NCBI GenBank assembly: GCA_020346465.1
Contig: CP070783.1
Coordinates: forward strand, 412,711-465,880
Direction: 5' to 3'
Origin: Deltaproteobacteria bacterium
Lineage (GTDB): Bacteria; Desulfobacterota; Deferrimicrobia; Deferrimicrobiales; Deferrimicrobiaceae
Length of the DNA stretch: 53,170 nt
Below, one piece after another: positions 23,219 to 31,899 of this stretch. The translations under genes and the position numbers were made by a program. A model generated the notes under the pieces. The model was given only the letters and a program-made list of their open reading frames with translations, did no database searches and was not told the origin of the DNA. Every line of letters begins with the position of its first letter. Within the stretch, counting starts at the first letter, position 1.

Positions 23219-25343
23219 CCGGAATTACGAACAGAAACAAGGAATAATCCTCGAACTCCCCCGGTCCGAGGCGCGCCGGGAAGAGGAGGCGAAGGCAGAC
23301 CCCCTGGTGGATCTTCTCGACCCCGGTCTCCGAAAGGGAGGCGGTCTCGACCGGATACCGCAGGAGGGTGAAATCCCGGTCCGCGTGGATCTCGACGGCG
23401 ATCCTCCTCCATCGGTCCACGATGCGCAATCTCCGAAGGGCAGGGGTGACGCCGCGGGAGGACAGGTCCTCGTTTCCTTCCCGGATCCCTTCGTACCACC
23501 GGTCGGGGCCGCTCCCCGAGAGGAAGTTGAGGTTCCACTCCGAGACGAATTTCCCCCAGGCCGGCCGGCCGCCCCCGTTCCGCAGCCTGTACCGGACCTC
23601 GAACCGCTCCCCGGCCGCGTCCAGGGACAGGACCTTGCCCAGGTCCAGATCGACGTCGCCGCCCCGGAGAGGGACCTGCATGGCGAGGCGGATCCTCTCG
23701 CTGCTCCGCGTGACCTTCCCCTTCGCGATCCTTCCGGCCGTGGCGCACAGCGGCGCAATCTTGTCGTCGAGGATCCCGTCCGCCGCATCCCCCTCCCGGT
23801 AGAACGCCTCCCGGAGCGACGCCCGCTGGTGCGGGTCCACCGCCAGCGCGCCGGCAACCGCCGGGTCCTTGAGAACCAGCAGGTCGCCGATGCTCGTCCG
23901 CCCGTCGAACCCCGCCCCCCCGTCCCGGAATTTCCGGTGGTACGCCTCCTCCCTCCGCGTCAGGACGTGTCCCAGGGCGACGCCGCGACGGGGCAGGGAG
24001 ATCTCCGTCAGCGCGCCGCCGTCGTGGCCGTGGACCAGAAGGGTGAGGTCCGGCGTCTTGAGAATCGCCTCCTCCCCCCCGTCGGCATCGAGATCGCCGC
24101 TCGCCGCTTCCGTCCAGCCGTCCTTCCCGCCGTGGAGGATGCGGTCGGAGGCCTCCTCGGCGCGCAGCAGGTTGGCGTACGCCGCCTCCCGGAGGTGGTT
24201 GAGGTAGAGCCCCCCGAAGATCCCGTGCCAGTACACGTCGTTGCACTGCGCGCGGTAGAGGAAATCGCGCGCTTCCGGGCCGCCGCCCCGGTCCGACGCC
24301 TCCTTCACCCGCCTGCTCACCCACAGCATCCGCTTGTGGAGCTGGTTCGCCTCCTCGTACTTGCGCAGGAACCCCCGGAACGTCCCTCCCTGCACGAAGG
24401 GCTTCACCTCCAACTGCCTTCCCGCCAGAAAATCGTGGAGCAGCCCGCCGAACCTCGCCGCCTGGGCGGGGGGAAGCGCCCACTCCCCCATCTCGATGTA
24501 GGAGCATGACGGGAGGTAGACCTTCCCCCGGAGTGGGGCGGCGGCGACGTACTCGCCGAAGGTCATCGTCCCGAGCCAATCCTCCCGGGCCGCGATCCCC
24601 TCGAAGAACCGGCGCAGCCACCCCTGCCGGTAGACCGAGTCGTACGTCCCGGGCCAGACCCCGAACTTCTCCCCGTCGTCGGCCAGGATGGCCGCCGGGT
24701 ACGGCACGTTCCGGGACGTCAACGCCTCCACCGCCCGCAGCGTCTCCTCCACGTCCCGGAACGGAATCAGGTACCGCAGCCGCTCGCTCCCCGGCAACAG
24801 GCGGACCATCGCCCCGTTCGTCTCCGTCACGTAGACCCCGTCGAGCTCCTCCGCGGGGATCCCCGCCCGCAGGAAGTGGAAGTCGTCGAGCGGAAGATAC
24901 TCGACCCCGGACGCGGAAAGCGACGCGGACAGCTCCGGCTCCCAGACCCGCTCCGCGAGCCACATCCCGCGCGGCCTCCTTCCGAAGACCTTCCCCACGA
25001 GATCGGCGAGATCGCCGATCTGCCCCCTCCGGTCCCGCTCGGGCAACAGAGGGAGCACGGGCTCGTAGATCCCCCCTCCCAGGATCTCCGCCTGCCCGCG
25101 CGAGACGAGTTCCTTCAGAAGGGTAAACGTCTCCGGGCGGTTTTCCGCGATCCACCGGAGGAGGTGGCCCGAATAGTGGAGCGTCACTTTGATCGCCGGG
25201 AACCGGGCGAGGGTCTCGAGGAACGGGAGGTAGGACCGGTCGTTCGCCTCCCCCAGGACGGAGTCGAAGTTCCCCACCGGCTGGTGGTTGTGCAGGCACA
25301 GGAGGAGAACCCGCCTCCCCGGGGAGGACGGATCGGCGGCCAT
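23205..25343 (-). CDS. Glycoside hydrolase family 57, 4-alpha-glucanotransferase/amylase type
   Basis: A 712-residue alpha-glucan-acting enzyme. Four GH57 motifs are visible in order: HNHQPVGN (18-25), the ILGGGIYEPVLP block (about 87-98), WLAERVWEPEL with nucleophile Glu131, and ILADDGEKFGVWP with the acid aspartate at 222/223. The C-terminal ~350 residues form the beta-rich domain usual for the long 4-alpha-glucanotransferase branch. No signal peptide, so it is cytoplasmic and probably acts on glycogen or maltodextrin. Its ATG overlaps the stop of the methylmalonyl-CoA epimerase gene (TGATG), so translation is coupled, though no metabolic link is obvious. Confidence 0.92.
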   Translation of the reverse strand: MAADPSSPGRRVLLLCLHNHQPVGNFDSVLGEANDRSYLPFLETLARFPAIKVTLHYSGHLLRWIAENRPETFTLLKELVSRGQAEILGGGIYEPVLPLLPERDRRGQIGDLADLVGKVFGRRPRGMWLAERVWEPELSASLSASGVEYLPLDDFHFLRAGIPAEELDGVYVTETNGAMVRLLPGSERLRYLIPFRDVEETLRAVEALTSRNVPYPAAILADDGEKFGVWPGTYDSVYRQGWLRRFFEGIAAREDWLGTMTFGEYVAAAPLRGKVYLPSCSYIEMGEWALPPAQAARFGGLLHDFLAGRQLEVKPFVQGGTFRGFLRKYEEANQLHKRMLWVSRRVKEASDRGGGPEARDFLYRAQCNDVYWHGIFGGLYLNHLREAAYANLLRAEEASDRILHGGKDGWTEAASGDLDADGGEEAILKTPDLTLLVHGHDGGALTEISLPRRGVALGHVLTRREEAYHRKFRDGGAGFDGRTSIGDLLVLKDPAVAGALAVDPHQRASLREAFYREGDAADGILDDKIAPLCATAGRIAKGKVTRSSERIRLAMQVPLRGGDVDLDLGKVLSLDAAGERFEVRYRLRNGGGRPAWGKFVSEWNLNFLSGSGPDRWYEGIREGNEDLSSRGVTPALRRLRIVDRWRRIAVEIHADRDFTLLRYPVETASLSETGVEKIHQGVCLRLLFPARLGPGEFEDYSLFLFVIPVASH

Positions 25344-25753
25344 CAGGGGCCGTCCTCCCCTTCCGCGAATTCGGTGAGGACGCCGAAGGTCGATTTCGGG
25401 TGGAGGAAGCCGATCTTCATCCCGTGGACCCCCGTGCGCGGCGATTCGTCGATCAGGCGGACCCCCTTCTCCCTCGCGCGGGCAAGCGCCGCCGCCGCGT
25501 CGTCCACCCGGAGGCAGAGGTGGTGGATCCCCTCCCCGTTCTTCTCGAGGAACTTCCCGACCGGGCCGTCGGGCGACGTCGACTCGAGCACCTCGATCGT
25601 GCTCTCCCCCACCCGGAAGATCGCCGTGCGGACCTTCTGCTCGGCCACCTCCTCGATCCCGAGGAACTCGAGCCCCAAAACATCGCGGTAGAAGGGGATG
25701 GCGTCGGAAAGGCTCTGGACCGCCACCCCGATGTGCTGGATCTTCCGGATCAT
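25343..25753 (-). CDS. mce: Methylmalonyl-CoA epimerase
   Basis: Interconverts (R)- and (S)-methylmalonyl-CoA. This 136-residue vicinal-oxygen-chelate protein has two beta-alpha-beta-beta-beta modules. HIGVAV with the metal His, the ELL-type region with Glu (VGESTIEVLES) and GIHHLCLRVDD match the family, as does the ending HPKSTFGVLTEF. Length is typical. ATG 25753 has AAGGAGG. The mutase genes are not in the window, but a methylmalonyl-CoA-decarboxylase-like gene is at 6.4-7.2 kb. Confidence 0.93.
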   Translation of the reverse strand: MIRKIQHIGVAVQSLSDAIPFYRDVLGLEFLGIEEVAEQKVRTAIFRVGESTIEVLESTSPDGPVGKFLEKNGEGIHHLCLRVDDAAAALARAREKGVRLIDESPRTGVHGMKIGFLHPKSTFGVLTEFAEGEDGP

Positions 25754-25864
25754 GGTTCGCCTCCTTGGCGGTATTCCCCTATTTAATCCGAAAAGTGGGG
25801 GAGGCGCCAGCGCATCGGGGGGACGTGGCGCAAAGGGGGCGATAAGGGGCGATGCGGGAGGCTC

Positions 25865-26869
25865 CTAGATCCTTTCCAGGGCGGGGGCGAGCAGGCGGTA
25901 TGCGACGTAGGAGGTCGCGGCCGATGCGGGAATGGTGAGCACCCAGGCCCACACGATTCTCGCCCCCACGATCCAGTTCACTTTCCGCCGGCCCTGGGAG
26001 AGTCCGACCCCGAGGATGGCGGAGGTGATGACGTGGGTGGTGCTGATGGGAATCCCCAATGCCGACGCCGTCAGGATCACCCCCGCGGAGGACGTCTCCG
26101 CGCAGAACCCGTGCACGGGCTGCAGCTTGACGAAGTCGCTTCCCACCGTCTTGATGATCCGCCACCCCCCGACCGCGGTGCCCAACGCCATCGCGGCAGC
26201 GCACGAGAGGATGACCCAGACCGGAATGTAGAAGGTCCGGATCGCCCCGTAGGAGACGAGCGCCATCGTGATCACCCCCATCGACTTCTGGGCGTCGTTC
26301 GACCCGTGGGAAAACGCCATGAATGCCGCGGAGACAATCTGGAGCTTCCGGAATCCCCGGTTCAGGGTCGACGGGTGGAACCCTCTGAAGGCCCAGAAGA
26401 TCACGACCATGATGAGGAACGCGATGATCGTCCCCCCCACCGGGGAGATGACGATGGCCGCGACGATTTTCGAGATGCCGTCCCATTTCAGGACGCCGAC
26501 CCCGCGCGAGGCGATCACCGCGCCGATGATCCCGCCGATGATCGCATGCGAGGAGGAGGAGGGGATCCCGTAGTGCCAGGTGACAAGATCCCAGAAGATC
26601 GCCCCGAGGAGTGCCGAGAGGACGACGGTCTGCGAGACGTAGCCGGGGTCCACGATCCCCTTGCCCACCATCGTCGCCACGTGCGTGGAGACCAGCGCCC
26701 CGACGAAATTGAGCCCCGCCGCCATGACGATGGCGTTCCGGATCGACAGGGCCCGGGTGGAGATGCAGGTGGCGATCGCGTTTGCCGTGTCGTGGAACCC
26801 GTTGATGAAATCGAAGGCGAGGGCCGCGACGACCACCAACCCCAGGAGGATCAGAGGGGTCTCAAGCAT
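25865..26869 (-). CDS. pit: PiT-family inorganic phosphate permease
   Basis: Low-affinity, cation-driven phosphate transporter in the inner membrane, 334 residues with about 10 hydrophobic helices. Both inverted signature repeats are present: DFINGFHDTANAIATCISTRALS near residue 20, and FSHGSNDAQKSMGVI near 190. ATG 26869 lies inside the last 8 bases of the upstream DUF47 gene, so the pair is translationally coupled, as is usual for this system. Confidence 0.95.
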   Translation of the reverse strand: MLETPLILLGLVVVAALAFDFINGFHDTANAIATCISTRALSIRNAIVMAAGLNFVGALVSTHVATMVGKGIVDPGYVSQTVVLSALLGAIFWDLVTWHYGIPSSSSHAIIGGIIGAVIASRGVGVLKWDGISKIVAAIVISPVGGTIIAFLIMVVIFWAFRGFHPSTLNRGFRKLQIVSAAFMAFSHGSNDAQKSMGVITMALVSYGAIRTFYIPVWVILSCAAAMALGTAVGGWRIIKTVGSDFVKLQPVHGFCAETSSAGVILTASALGIPISTTHVITSAILGVGLSQGRRKVNWIVGARIVWAWVLTIPASAATSYVAYRLLAPALERI

Positions 26870-27479
26870 TTTTCAACGCGACCCCCTCCAGGACGTTGGC
26901 GGCGTCTTCGCAACGGTCGGTGGCGGTCTCCAGCGTCTCGTAGATCTCCTTCCACTTGAGAATATGGATAGGATCCTTCTCCTGATCGAAGAGTTGGGCG
27001 ATCGCGTCCCGGCACACCCGGTCCGCCTCGTTCTCCAGGGAGTTCACCTCGACGCAGTGCTCGTACACTCCGTCCATTTTCGTGGACAGGTGGGCAATCC
27101 CCCGGTGAAGTTCCCGGGTCGATTTCAGGATCAGGAATCCGAGCTCCTTTGCCTGGGGAGTGGACTCGGTGATCTTGTAGAGCTGTATCCGGTTGGAGGC
27201 GCCGTGGATCAGGTCGATGACGTCGTCGATCGAGGAGGTGAGCGCCAGGATGTCCTCCCGGTCGATCGGCGTGATGAAGGTCGTGTTCAGCTTCTTGATG
27301 ATCTCGTGGGTAAGGGTGTCCCCCTTGTGCTCGATCTCCTCGATCTGGCGTGCTTTTTCCTTGACGTTCTCGAAGTTGTCCAGAAGATCCTTGAGCACCT
27401 CGGCGCCATCCATGGCGTTCTGTGCCGCTTTCTCGAACATTTCGAAGAATGCTTCTTCGCGGGGGATGATCCGGAACAT
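26862..27479 (-). CDS. DUF47/PhoU-like partner of Pit
   Basis: A 205-residue all-helical protein of the DUF47 (TIGR00153) family, which resembles PhoU and is thought to regulate phosphate transport by Pit. Characteristic stretches are EEIEHKGDTLTHEIIKKLN and FITPIDREDILALTSSIDDVIDLI, and the acidic metal-binding EVNSLENEADRV. ATG 27479 is chosen; longer in-frame starts upstream overlap the FMN oxidoreductase gene. Pit follows directly with an 8-base overlap. Confidence 0.93.
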   Translation of the reverse strand: MFRIIPREEAFFEMFEKAAQNAMDGAEVLKDLLDNFENVKEKARQIEEIEHKGDTLTHEIIKKLNTTFITPIDREDILALTSSIDDVIDLIHGASNRIQLYKITESTPQAKELGFLILKSTRELHRGIAHLSTKMDGVYEHCVEVNSLENEADRVCRDAIAQLFDQEKDPIHILKWKEIYETLETATDRCEDAANVLEGVALKNA

Positions 27480-27525
27480 GGCGTCCGCTCCTCGTCTGGC
27501 ATGTTCGTGACAGGAACCCGGTGGC

Positions 27526-28602
27526 TTAATTGATCGGCAACCCGGGACGAAACGCCGGGGGAAGACCGTTGCCGACCTCGGATCCGTTTCCCTTGGCCAT
27601 CTCGGCGAGATTTCGCTCCGCGCCGGCAACCAGCTCCTCGATGATCTCGGCGACGGGCTGGATCTTCTTCGCGAACGCGACGCTCTGCCCCGCCATCAGC
27701 GACCCGTGCTCGATGTCGCCGTCGATCACGGCCCGCCGGAGGGCGCCTACCCAGAACTCCTCGAGTTTCACCTGCCCCTCCTCCTTCGTCATCTCCCCGG
27801 ACTTCACCTTGGTGAGAAGCTCGAGCTGGAGCCGGTTGAAGTCCTGCGTCCCCTCGTTGACGATGGCGCGCACCGGGATGGTGGGCAGGGAAGGGTCGAA
27901 CTGCGTCGTGGGCATGGCATCCCGGGCGTGCGCCCGGATGAAGGCCTCCTTGAAGCGGGGGTGCGCGATGCACTCCTCGGCGACCACGAACCGGGTGCCG
28001 AGCTGCGCCCCGGCCGCCCCGAGCGCCAGGTACTGGGCGATCATCTCCCCCGTGCCGATCCCCCCCGCCACGAAGACGGGAATCTCCGTGATGTGATTGA
28101 GGAGAAATTCCTGCGCGAGGACGGAGGTCGCCACAGGCCCGATGTGCCCCCCCGCCTCGTTCCCCTCGATGATGAGGGCGTCCACCCCCTGCTTGATCAG
28201 CCGCTTCGCCAGGGCGAGGACCGGCGCGAAGCAGAGGACCTTCGCCCCCGCGGCCTTGACCTGCTCGATGTCCTTCCCCGAGGGGATGCTGCCGGCGAAG
28301 ATGGCGAAGGGCACCTTCTCCCGGACCACGACCCCGATGTGGGACCGGAAGTTGGGCGCCACCGTGATCATGTTGACCCCGAAGGGGAAATCGGTTTTCG
28401 CGCGGGTTTTCCGGATCTCCTCCGCCAGCATCTCCGGGGGCATGTTTCCCCCCGCGATGACGCCGAACCCTCCGGCGTTCGAGATGGCCGAGACGAGATG
28501 GGATTCGGACACCCAGGTCATGGCGCCGCACAGGATCGCGTAGCGGGTGCCGAGGAAATCGGTCCCCTGTTTCCACACCTTCGGAAGATAATGCAATTCC
28601 AT
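27526..28602 (-). CDS. FMN oxidoreductase of the nitronate monooxygenase/FabK family
   Basis: A TIM-barrel flavoprotein of 358 residues. The FMN phosphate-binding block is AGGIGTGEMIAQYLALGAAGAQLGTRF near residues 185-210 (key GGIGTG and GAQLGTRF), and a histidine-containing EAGGHIGP precedes it. Related proteins are nitronate monooxygenases, FabK enoyl-ACP reductases and PfaD-like proteins, and sequence alone does not settle which. ATG 28602 (MELHYLPKVW) has GGGAG upstream and a TATATT box farther back. It ends 46 bases before the DUF47-pit pair. Confidence 0.85.
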   Translation of the reverse strand: MELHYLPKVWKQGTDFLGTRYAILCGAMTWVSESHLVSAISNAGGFGVIAGGNMPPEMLAEEIRKTRAKTDFPFGVNMITVAPNFRSHIGVVVREKVPFAIFAGSIPSGKDIEQVKAAGAKVLCFAPVLALAKRLIKQGVDALIIEGNEAGGHIGPVATSVLAQEFLLNHITEIPVFVAGGIGTGEMIAQYLALGAAGAQLGTRFVVAEECIAHPRFKEAFIRAHARDAMPTTQFDPSLPTIPVRAIVNEGTQDFNRLQLELLTKVKSGEMTKEEGQVKLEEFWVGALRRAVIDGDIEHGSLMAGQSVAFAKKIQPVAEIIEELVAGAERNLAEMAKGNGSEVGNGLPPAFRPGLPIN

Positions 28603-28701
28603 CCGGGCACTCCCGCGGCACGTTCTGCCAATCCTGTGAAATATACCACGGCAGGTGGGTGATGAGGGAAGAATCTGGAACGGCAGGAACGGGTTCTCTG
28701 C

Positions 28702-28707
28702 TACACT
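28702..28707 (+). promoter_or_regulatory. -10 box immediately before the FNR gene (leaderless candidate)
   Basis: TACACT ends 8 bases before ATG 28716, which has no Shine-Dalgarno sequence. Confidence 0.35.
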
Positions 28708-28715
28708 ATCCGCCG

Positions 28716-29684
28716 ATGGTCCGCCAATCCGAAATGTACGACGTCACCGTCATCGGCGCAGGCCCGGTCGGGCTCTACGCGGCCTACTACGCGGGGCTGC
28801 GGGACTGCAGGACGAAGCTGATCGAGACGTATCCGCAGGTGGGCGGCCGCCTGATCTCCATGTACCCGGAGAAGGAGATCTTCGACGTCGCCGGCCATCC
28901 GAAGATCCTCGCCCGGGACCTCATCGTCCAGCTCACCGAGCAGGCGATGCAGTACCGCCCGACGGTCGTCCTCGGCGAGAGAGTGAAGGGGTTGAAGATC
29001 CTCGGGGAGCGGGTGATCGAGCTTGCGACCGCGAAGGGGCTCCACTACTCCCAGACCGTGGTGATCGCCGCGGGGTGCGGGGCGTTCGTGCCCCGGAAGC
29101 TGGACATCCCGCAGCTGATCGACCTGGAGGGCCACGGGATCTACTACTACCTTCCTTCCTTCGAGCCCCTGCGGGGGAAGAAGGTCCTCGTCGTGGGCGG
29201 AGGGAACAGCGCGGTCGACTGGGCGCTTTCGCTCGAGGGGATCGCCGCGGAAGTGACGCTTGTCCACCGGATGTACAGGTTTCAGGCCCACGAGGCGATG
29301 GTCGAAAGGCTCCTCGCCTCGAACGTCACCGTGAAGTTCCCTTATTTCGGCCTGAAGGAGGTCACGGGGGAGGAGAAGGTCACGGGGGCGGTCATCTGGA
29401 ACGAGCGCAGCGGCAAGGAGGAACGGATCGAGGTCGACGCGATCGTCCTCTCCATCGGGATGCTGACCAACCTCGAGCCGTTCCGGCAGTGGGGCCTCTC
29501 CATCGTGGGAAACGGTATCGCGGTCACCACGGACATGTCCACCAACATGCCCGGCGTGTACGCGGCAGGGGACATCGTGACGTACCCCGGGAAGATCCTG
29601 CTCATCTCCGCGGGCGCGGGGGAGGCCGCCACGGCGGTCAACGCGGCCAAGGAGTATATCGACGCGGGGGCTCTCGGGAGGTAA
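28716..29684 (+). CDS. Ferredoxin--NADP reductase, type 2 (thioredoxin-reductase-like)
   Basis: FAD/NADPH flavoprotein of 322 residues resembling B. subtilis YumC. The FAD site is VIGAGPVGLYAAYYAG; then YPQVGGRLISMYPEKEIFDVAG, and the NADP site VLVVGGGNSAVDWAL. The second FAD motif is GVYAAGDI. There is no CxxC redox pair in the NADP domain (one Cys in AAGCGAF), so it is not a thioredoxin reductase. It could feed ferredoxin-dependent enzymes such as nitrogenase or the Fe-S chemistry implied nearby. ATG 28716 follows a TACACT box by 8 bases; ATG 28662 in the same frame is an alternative with a weak ribosome site. Confidence 0.88.
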   Translation: MVRQSEMYDVTVIGAGPVGLYAAYYAGLRDCRTKLIETYPQVGGRLISMYPEKEIFDVAGHPKILARDLIVQLTEQAMQYRPTVVLGERVKGLKILGERVIELATAKGLHYSQTVVIAAGCGAFVPRKLDIPQLIDLEGHGIYYYLPSFEPLRGKKVLVVGGGNSAVDWALSLEGIAAEVTLVHRMYRFQAHEAMVERLLASNVTVKFPYFGLKEVTGEEKVTGAVIWNERSGKEERIEVDAIVLSIGMLTNLEPFRQWGLSIVGNGIAVTTDMSTNMPGVYAAGDIVTYPGKILLISAGAGEAATAVNAAKEYIDAGALGR

Positions 29685-29751
29685 CATCCCCCGGCGCGCC
29701 ACCGCCGGCCGCGGGGTCCCGCCCCGGACGGCCGGGCGGCCGAACGGGGGA

Positions 29752-30486
29752 TCATCGTTCCCCGGGGAACCGTTCCCTCCACGCCCTGCGCAGCTCTTCC
29801 GCCCGGTTCGAGAAGACGCCGTCCACGCCGGACTCGACGAGCCGGAAAAACTCCTCCTCGTCGTCCACGGTGTACGGGATGAGGGGCAGCCCCGCCTCCC
29901 TCACCTTCCGGATGCGGAGCACCGAGAGCCTGCGGGCATCCGGGTGGATCGACGCGAGGGCGTGCCGGAGACAGAAGGCGATGTCGGACGTCGAGGGGCG
30001 TCCGGTCACCAGCCCGCAGGGGATGTCCGGCCGTTTGGAGCGCGCGACCCGGCACTCTTCGCGCAGCGCTGACGAGAGAACGACCTCCCCCCGGTACCGC
30101 ATGCCGTGGATCACCCGGAGGGAGGCGTGCGCCCCCCCGGCCGTCTTCACCTCGATGTTGACGGGGACGGCGCCCCGGATCAGGCCCAGCACGTCCGCAA
30201 GGAACGGGAGCGGCTCCCCGTTGTGGAGCCGGACGCCCCGGAGCCGGGCGGCGCCGCATCGGGCCACCGCCAGGTTTTCTTTTCCGGTGCGCCCCGTCCG
30301 TGCGTCGTGGATGACCACCGGCTCCCCGTCCGCGGACAGCCTCACGTCGCATTCGATCATGTCGGCGCGGTCCGCCAGGGAGAGCGAGAACGCCTCGAGG
30401 GAGTTCTCCAGGGCGCGGCGGGAAGCTCCCCGGTGCGCGATGACGATCGGGGGAGACCCCTTCTCTCCCCGGGAAAGAGACCTCAT
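29752..30486 (-). CDS. Glycerophosphodiester phosphodiesterase
   Basis: Hydrolyses glycerophosphodiesters to glycerol-3-phosphate and an alcohol. The 244 residues show the GDPD pattern: IAHRGASRRALENSLEAF with the catalytic His, MIECDVRLSADGEPVVIHD with the Glu/Asp metal ligands and second His, and NIEVK. The C-terminal block VDDEEEFFRLVESGVDGVFSNR is typical. No signal peptide, so it acts in the cytoplasm. The start is ATG 30486, with GTG 30504 six codons upstream possible. It converges on the FNR gene. Confidence 0.93.
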   Translation of the reverse strand: MRSLSRGEKGSPPIVIAHRGASRRALENSLEAFSLSLADRADMIECDVRLSADGEPVVIHDARTGRTGKENLAVARCGAARLRGVRLHNGEPLPFLADVLGLIRGAVPVNIEVKTAGGAHASLRVIHGMRYRGEVVLSSALREECRVARSKRPDIPCGLVTGRPSTSDIAFCLRHALASIHPDARRLSVLRIRKVREAGLPLIPYTVDDEEEFFRLVESGVDGVFSNRAEELRRAWRERFPGER

Positions 30487-30628
30487 GCCTGTACGATATC
30501 CCACACCGGAGCCGGGGGAAACCTCCTAATGCCAAACCGATCCGGGGAAAGCGATGGGAAGAAAGGACGGAGCCGATGGCCCCGTCCTTCCCCGGGAACG
30601 GCCATCCCGGAATCCCCATCGCTGCCAT

Positions 30629-30907
30629 TCAATGATCCAGAGGATACACGTCCGCCTCAAGACGCCCCTTTGCATCCCGCTCCCCCACCAGGCACATGAC
30701 CCTCTTCCCCTTCGGGATGGCTCCCAGAAACCTTTTGTTCGGGATCGCATTCCACATATTCCAATGATGGAACTCAAAGCCGTGAAACCTCACTTGTTCC
30801 TCGGAATCGTATTGATTGCTGACGTTCCGTACGATCTGGGTAACCCTCACGCTGATCGTTTCGAGATCGATGATGTCGGTTACCCGGCCGACGATGATAT
30901 CCTTCAT
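30629..30907 (-). CDS. Small SNase-like hypothetical protein
   Basis: A 92-residue protein, MKDIIVGRVTDIIDLETISV at the start. The pattern of short beta-strands with ...RVRFHGFEFHHWNMW and KGKRVMCLVGERDAKGRLEADVYPLD recalls the OB-fold of staphylococcal-nuclease-like domains, where V-x-VxDGDT and a later arginine and glutamate form the site. The catalytic residues are not all evident, so activity is doubtful. ATG 30907 follows a GGGGGG-rich ribosome site. It is 65 bases downstream of the HicB-like gene on the same strand and could be its partner. Identity is uncertain. Confidence 0.6.
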   Translation of the reverse strand: MKDIIVGRVTDIIDLETISVRVTQIVRNVSNQYDSEEQVRFHGFEFHHWNMWNAIPNKRFLGAIPKGKRVMCLVGERDAKGRLEADVYPLDH

Positions 30908-30972
30908 CGCACACCCCCCTTTCCCTTTCCACATTTCGGTGGCGGGTCCACGATTCGTTCGACTCCAGGGCG

Positions 30973-31173
30973 TTACATCCAGTCCTTGTCTTCCGGTATC
31001 GGTTCCCCTTTTTTCTTGATTAGTTCCAAGCGATAGAGGACGGAGATCTCGATGTTCTGAAGGGCTTCCTCCCGCGTATTTCCGTATGCGGCGCATCCGG
31101 GGAGGGCGGGGCACAGGGCACGATAGTTCCCGTTTTCCTTCACCACCATGATTGTGTATGTGTACGTATTCAC
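30973..31173 (-). CDS. HicB-like (UPF0150) small protein
   Basis: A 66-residue protein with the HicB RNase-H-like fold: TYTIMVVKENGNYRALCPALPGCAAYGNTREEALQNI (key residues CPALPGCAAYGNTREEA). The GTG at 31173 has GGGGAGG 7 bases upstream. It lacks the C-terminal DNA-binding domain of full antitoxins, and no HicA-type toxin (double-stranded RNA-binding fold, about 60 residues) was found on either side. It may be an orphan antitoxin or part of a pair with the 92-residue protein downstream. Confidence 0.78.
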   Translation of the reverse strand: MNTYTYTIMVVKENGNYRALCPALPGCAAYGNTREEALQNIEISVLYRLELIKKKGEPIPEDKDWM

Positions 31174-31320
31174 TGCTTTGCCTCCCCATGCAATTCCGCT
31201 TCCTCCTCCGGGGATCCGCGCCATGAGAAAGAAAGCGGATGCGATCCGTAACAGGGCGGAAACGGCCCGCCGTTGGAGAACGGTTCCCGCAGAAACCGGA
31301 CGGGAGAAACCAGGGGGGGG

Positions 31321-31677
31321 TCAGGCGCGCGGAGGGTGAAAGATCTCGCAATAAAAGGGGATTTTTGCGCGAATGGCGGAGAACATCCTTGGCTCCTCGG
31401 GAGCCATCGGAAGAAGGGACAATCGCGGAATGATTACTGCAATCGTCGTCGAGCAGATCAGGCAGGAACAGTGGTGGAAGGAGTCCAATCCGTTTTCCGT
31501 GATCGTCTCGGAGATTTCCGGCCCGCAGGACGACGCGGAGACGGATCCCCCCATCCACTGTCCCTGCAGGAACAGATAGAGATAATCATCGGACTTGTCG
31601 AAAGGGGAAAACGTCAGGGCAAGCAGCAGAAGAGCCACAAATCTCGCGGCACGACCCTGGATGGCTGTCCGGACCAT
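31321..31677 (-). CDS. Small cysteine-rich exported protein
   Basis: A 118-residue frame with an N-terminal hydrophobic stretch (RFVALLLLALTFSP) resembling a signal peptide, a central FHHCSCLIC cluster, and the ending IFHPPRA. Similar small proteins with a His/Cys cluster and an IFxPPR ending are found beside metal-efflux operons, and I read this as that kind of protein. ATG 31677 has only a weak ribosome site (TCGGAAAC). A TTGACA lies about 110 bases upstream on the minus strand. The frame is real-looking, being AT-richer than neighbours and with sensible hydropathy, but unsupported by context. The rest of 31174-31899 holds no other gene I can defend. Confidence 0.5.
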   Translation of the reverse strand: MVRTAIQGRAARFVALLLLALTFSPFDKSDDYLYLFLQGQWMGGSVSASSCGPEISETITENGLDSFHHCSCLICSTTIAVIIPRLSLLPMAPEEPRMFSAIRAKIPFYCEIFHPPRA

Positions 31678-31884
31678 GTTTCCGACACTCGGGCCAGCAG
31701 GTGCCTTTCCCTTATCCGAAGGGACGTCTGGTTGGTCAACGGGAGAATCGACCTTTATATTCCCGCCTACGCCGATTTCTTATCCATGTCAACGAATATT
31801 TCTGTTTCCCCGCAGACAGGAAGGGGGTCCGGAAGGAGAGGTGCGGAAACCGTAAAGTTTTTCCTTCCCCGCAGGATTCCCATC

Positions 31885-31890
31885 TATAAT
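31885..31890 (+). promoter_or_regulatory. -10 box immediately before the lipid kinase gene (leaderless candidate)
   Basis: TATAAT ends 9 bases before ATG 31900. No Shine-Dalgarno sequence is present. Confidence 0.45.
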
Positions 31891-31899
31891 CCCCTCAAT

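Noticed and set aside
29687-29751. GC-rich inverted repeat between FNR and GDPD genes as terminator
   Set aside because: The stem is only seven pairs with a very long loop and no T-tract.
30505-31320. HicA toxin partner for the HicB-like gene
   Set aside because: No short frame with the HicA fold was found on either strand.
31273-31899. N-terminal extension of the lipid kinase frame
   Set aside because: Residues are unlike the family, and the TATAAT box at 31885 lies inside it.
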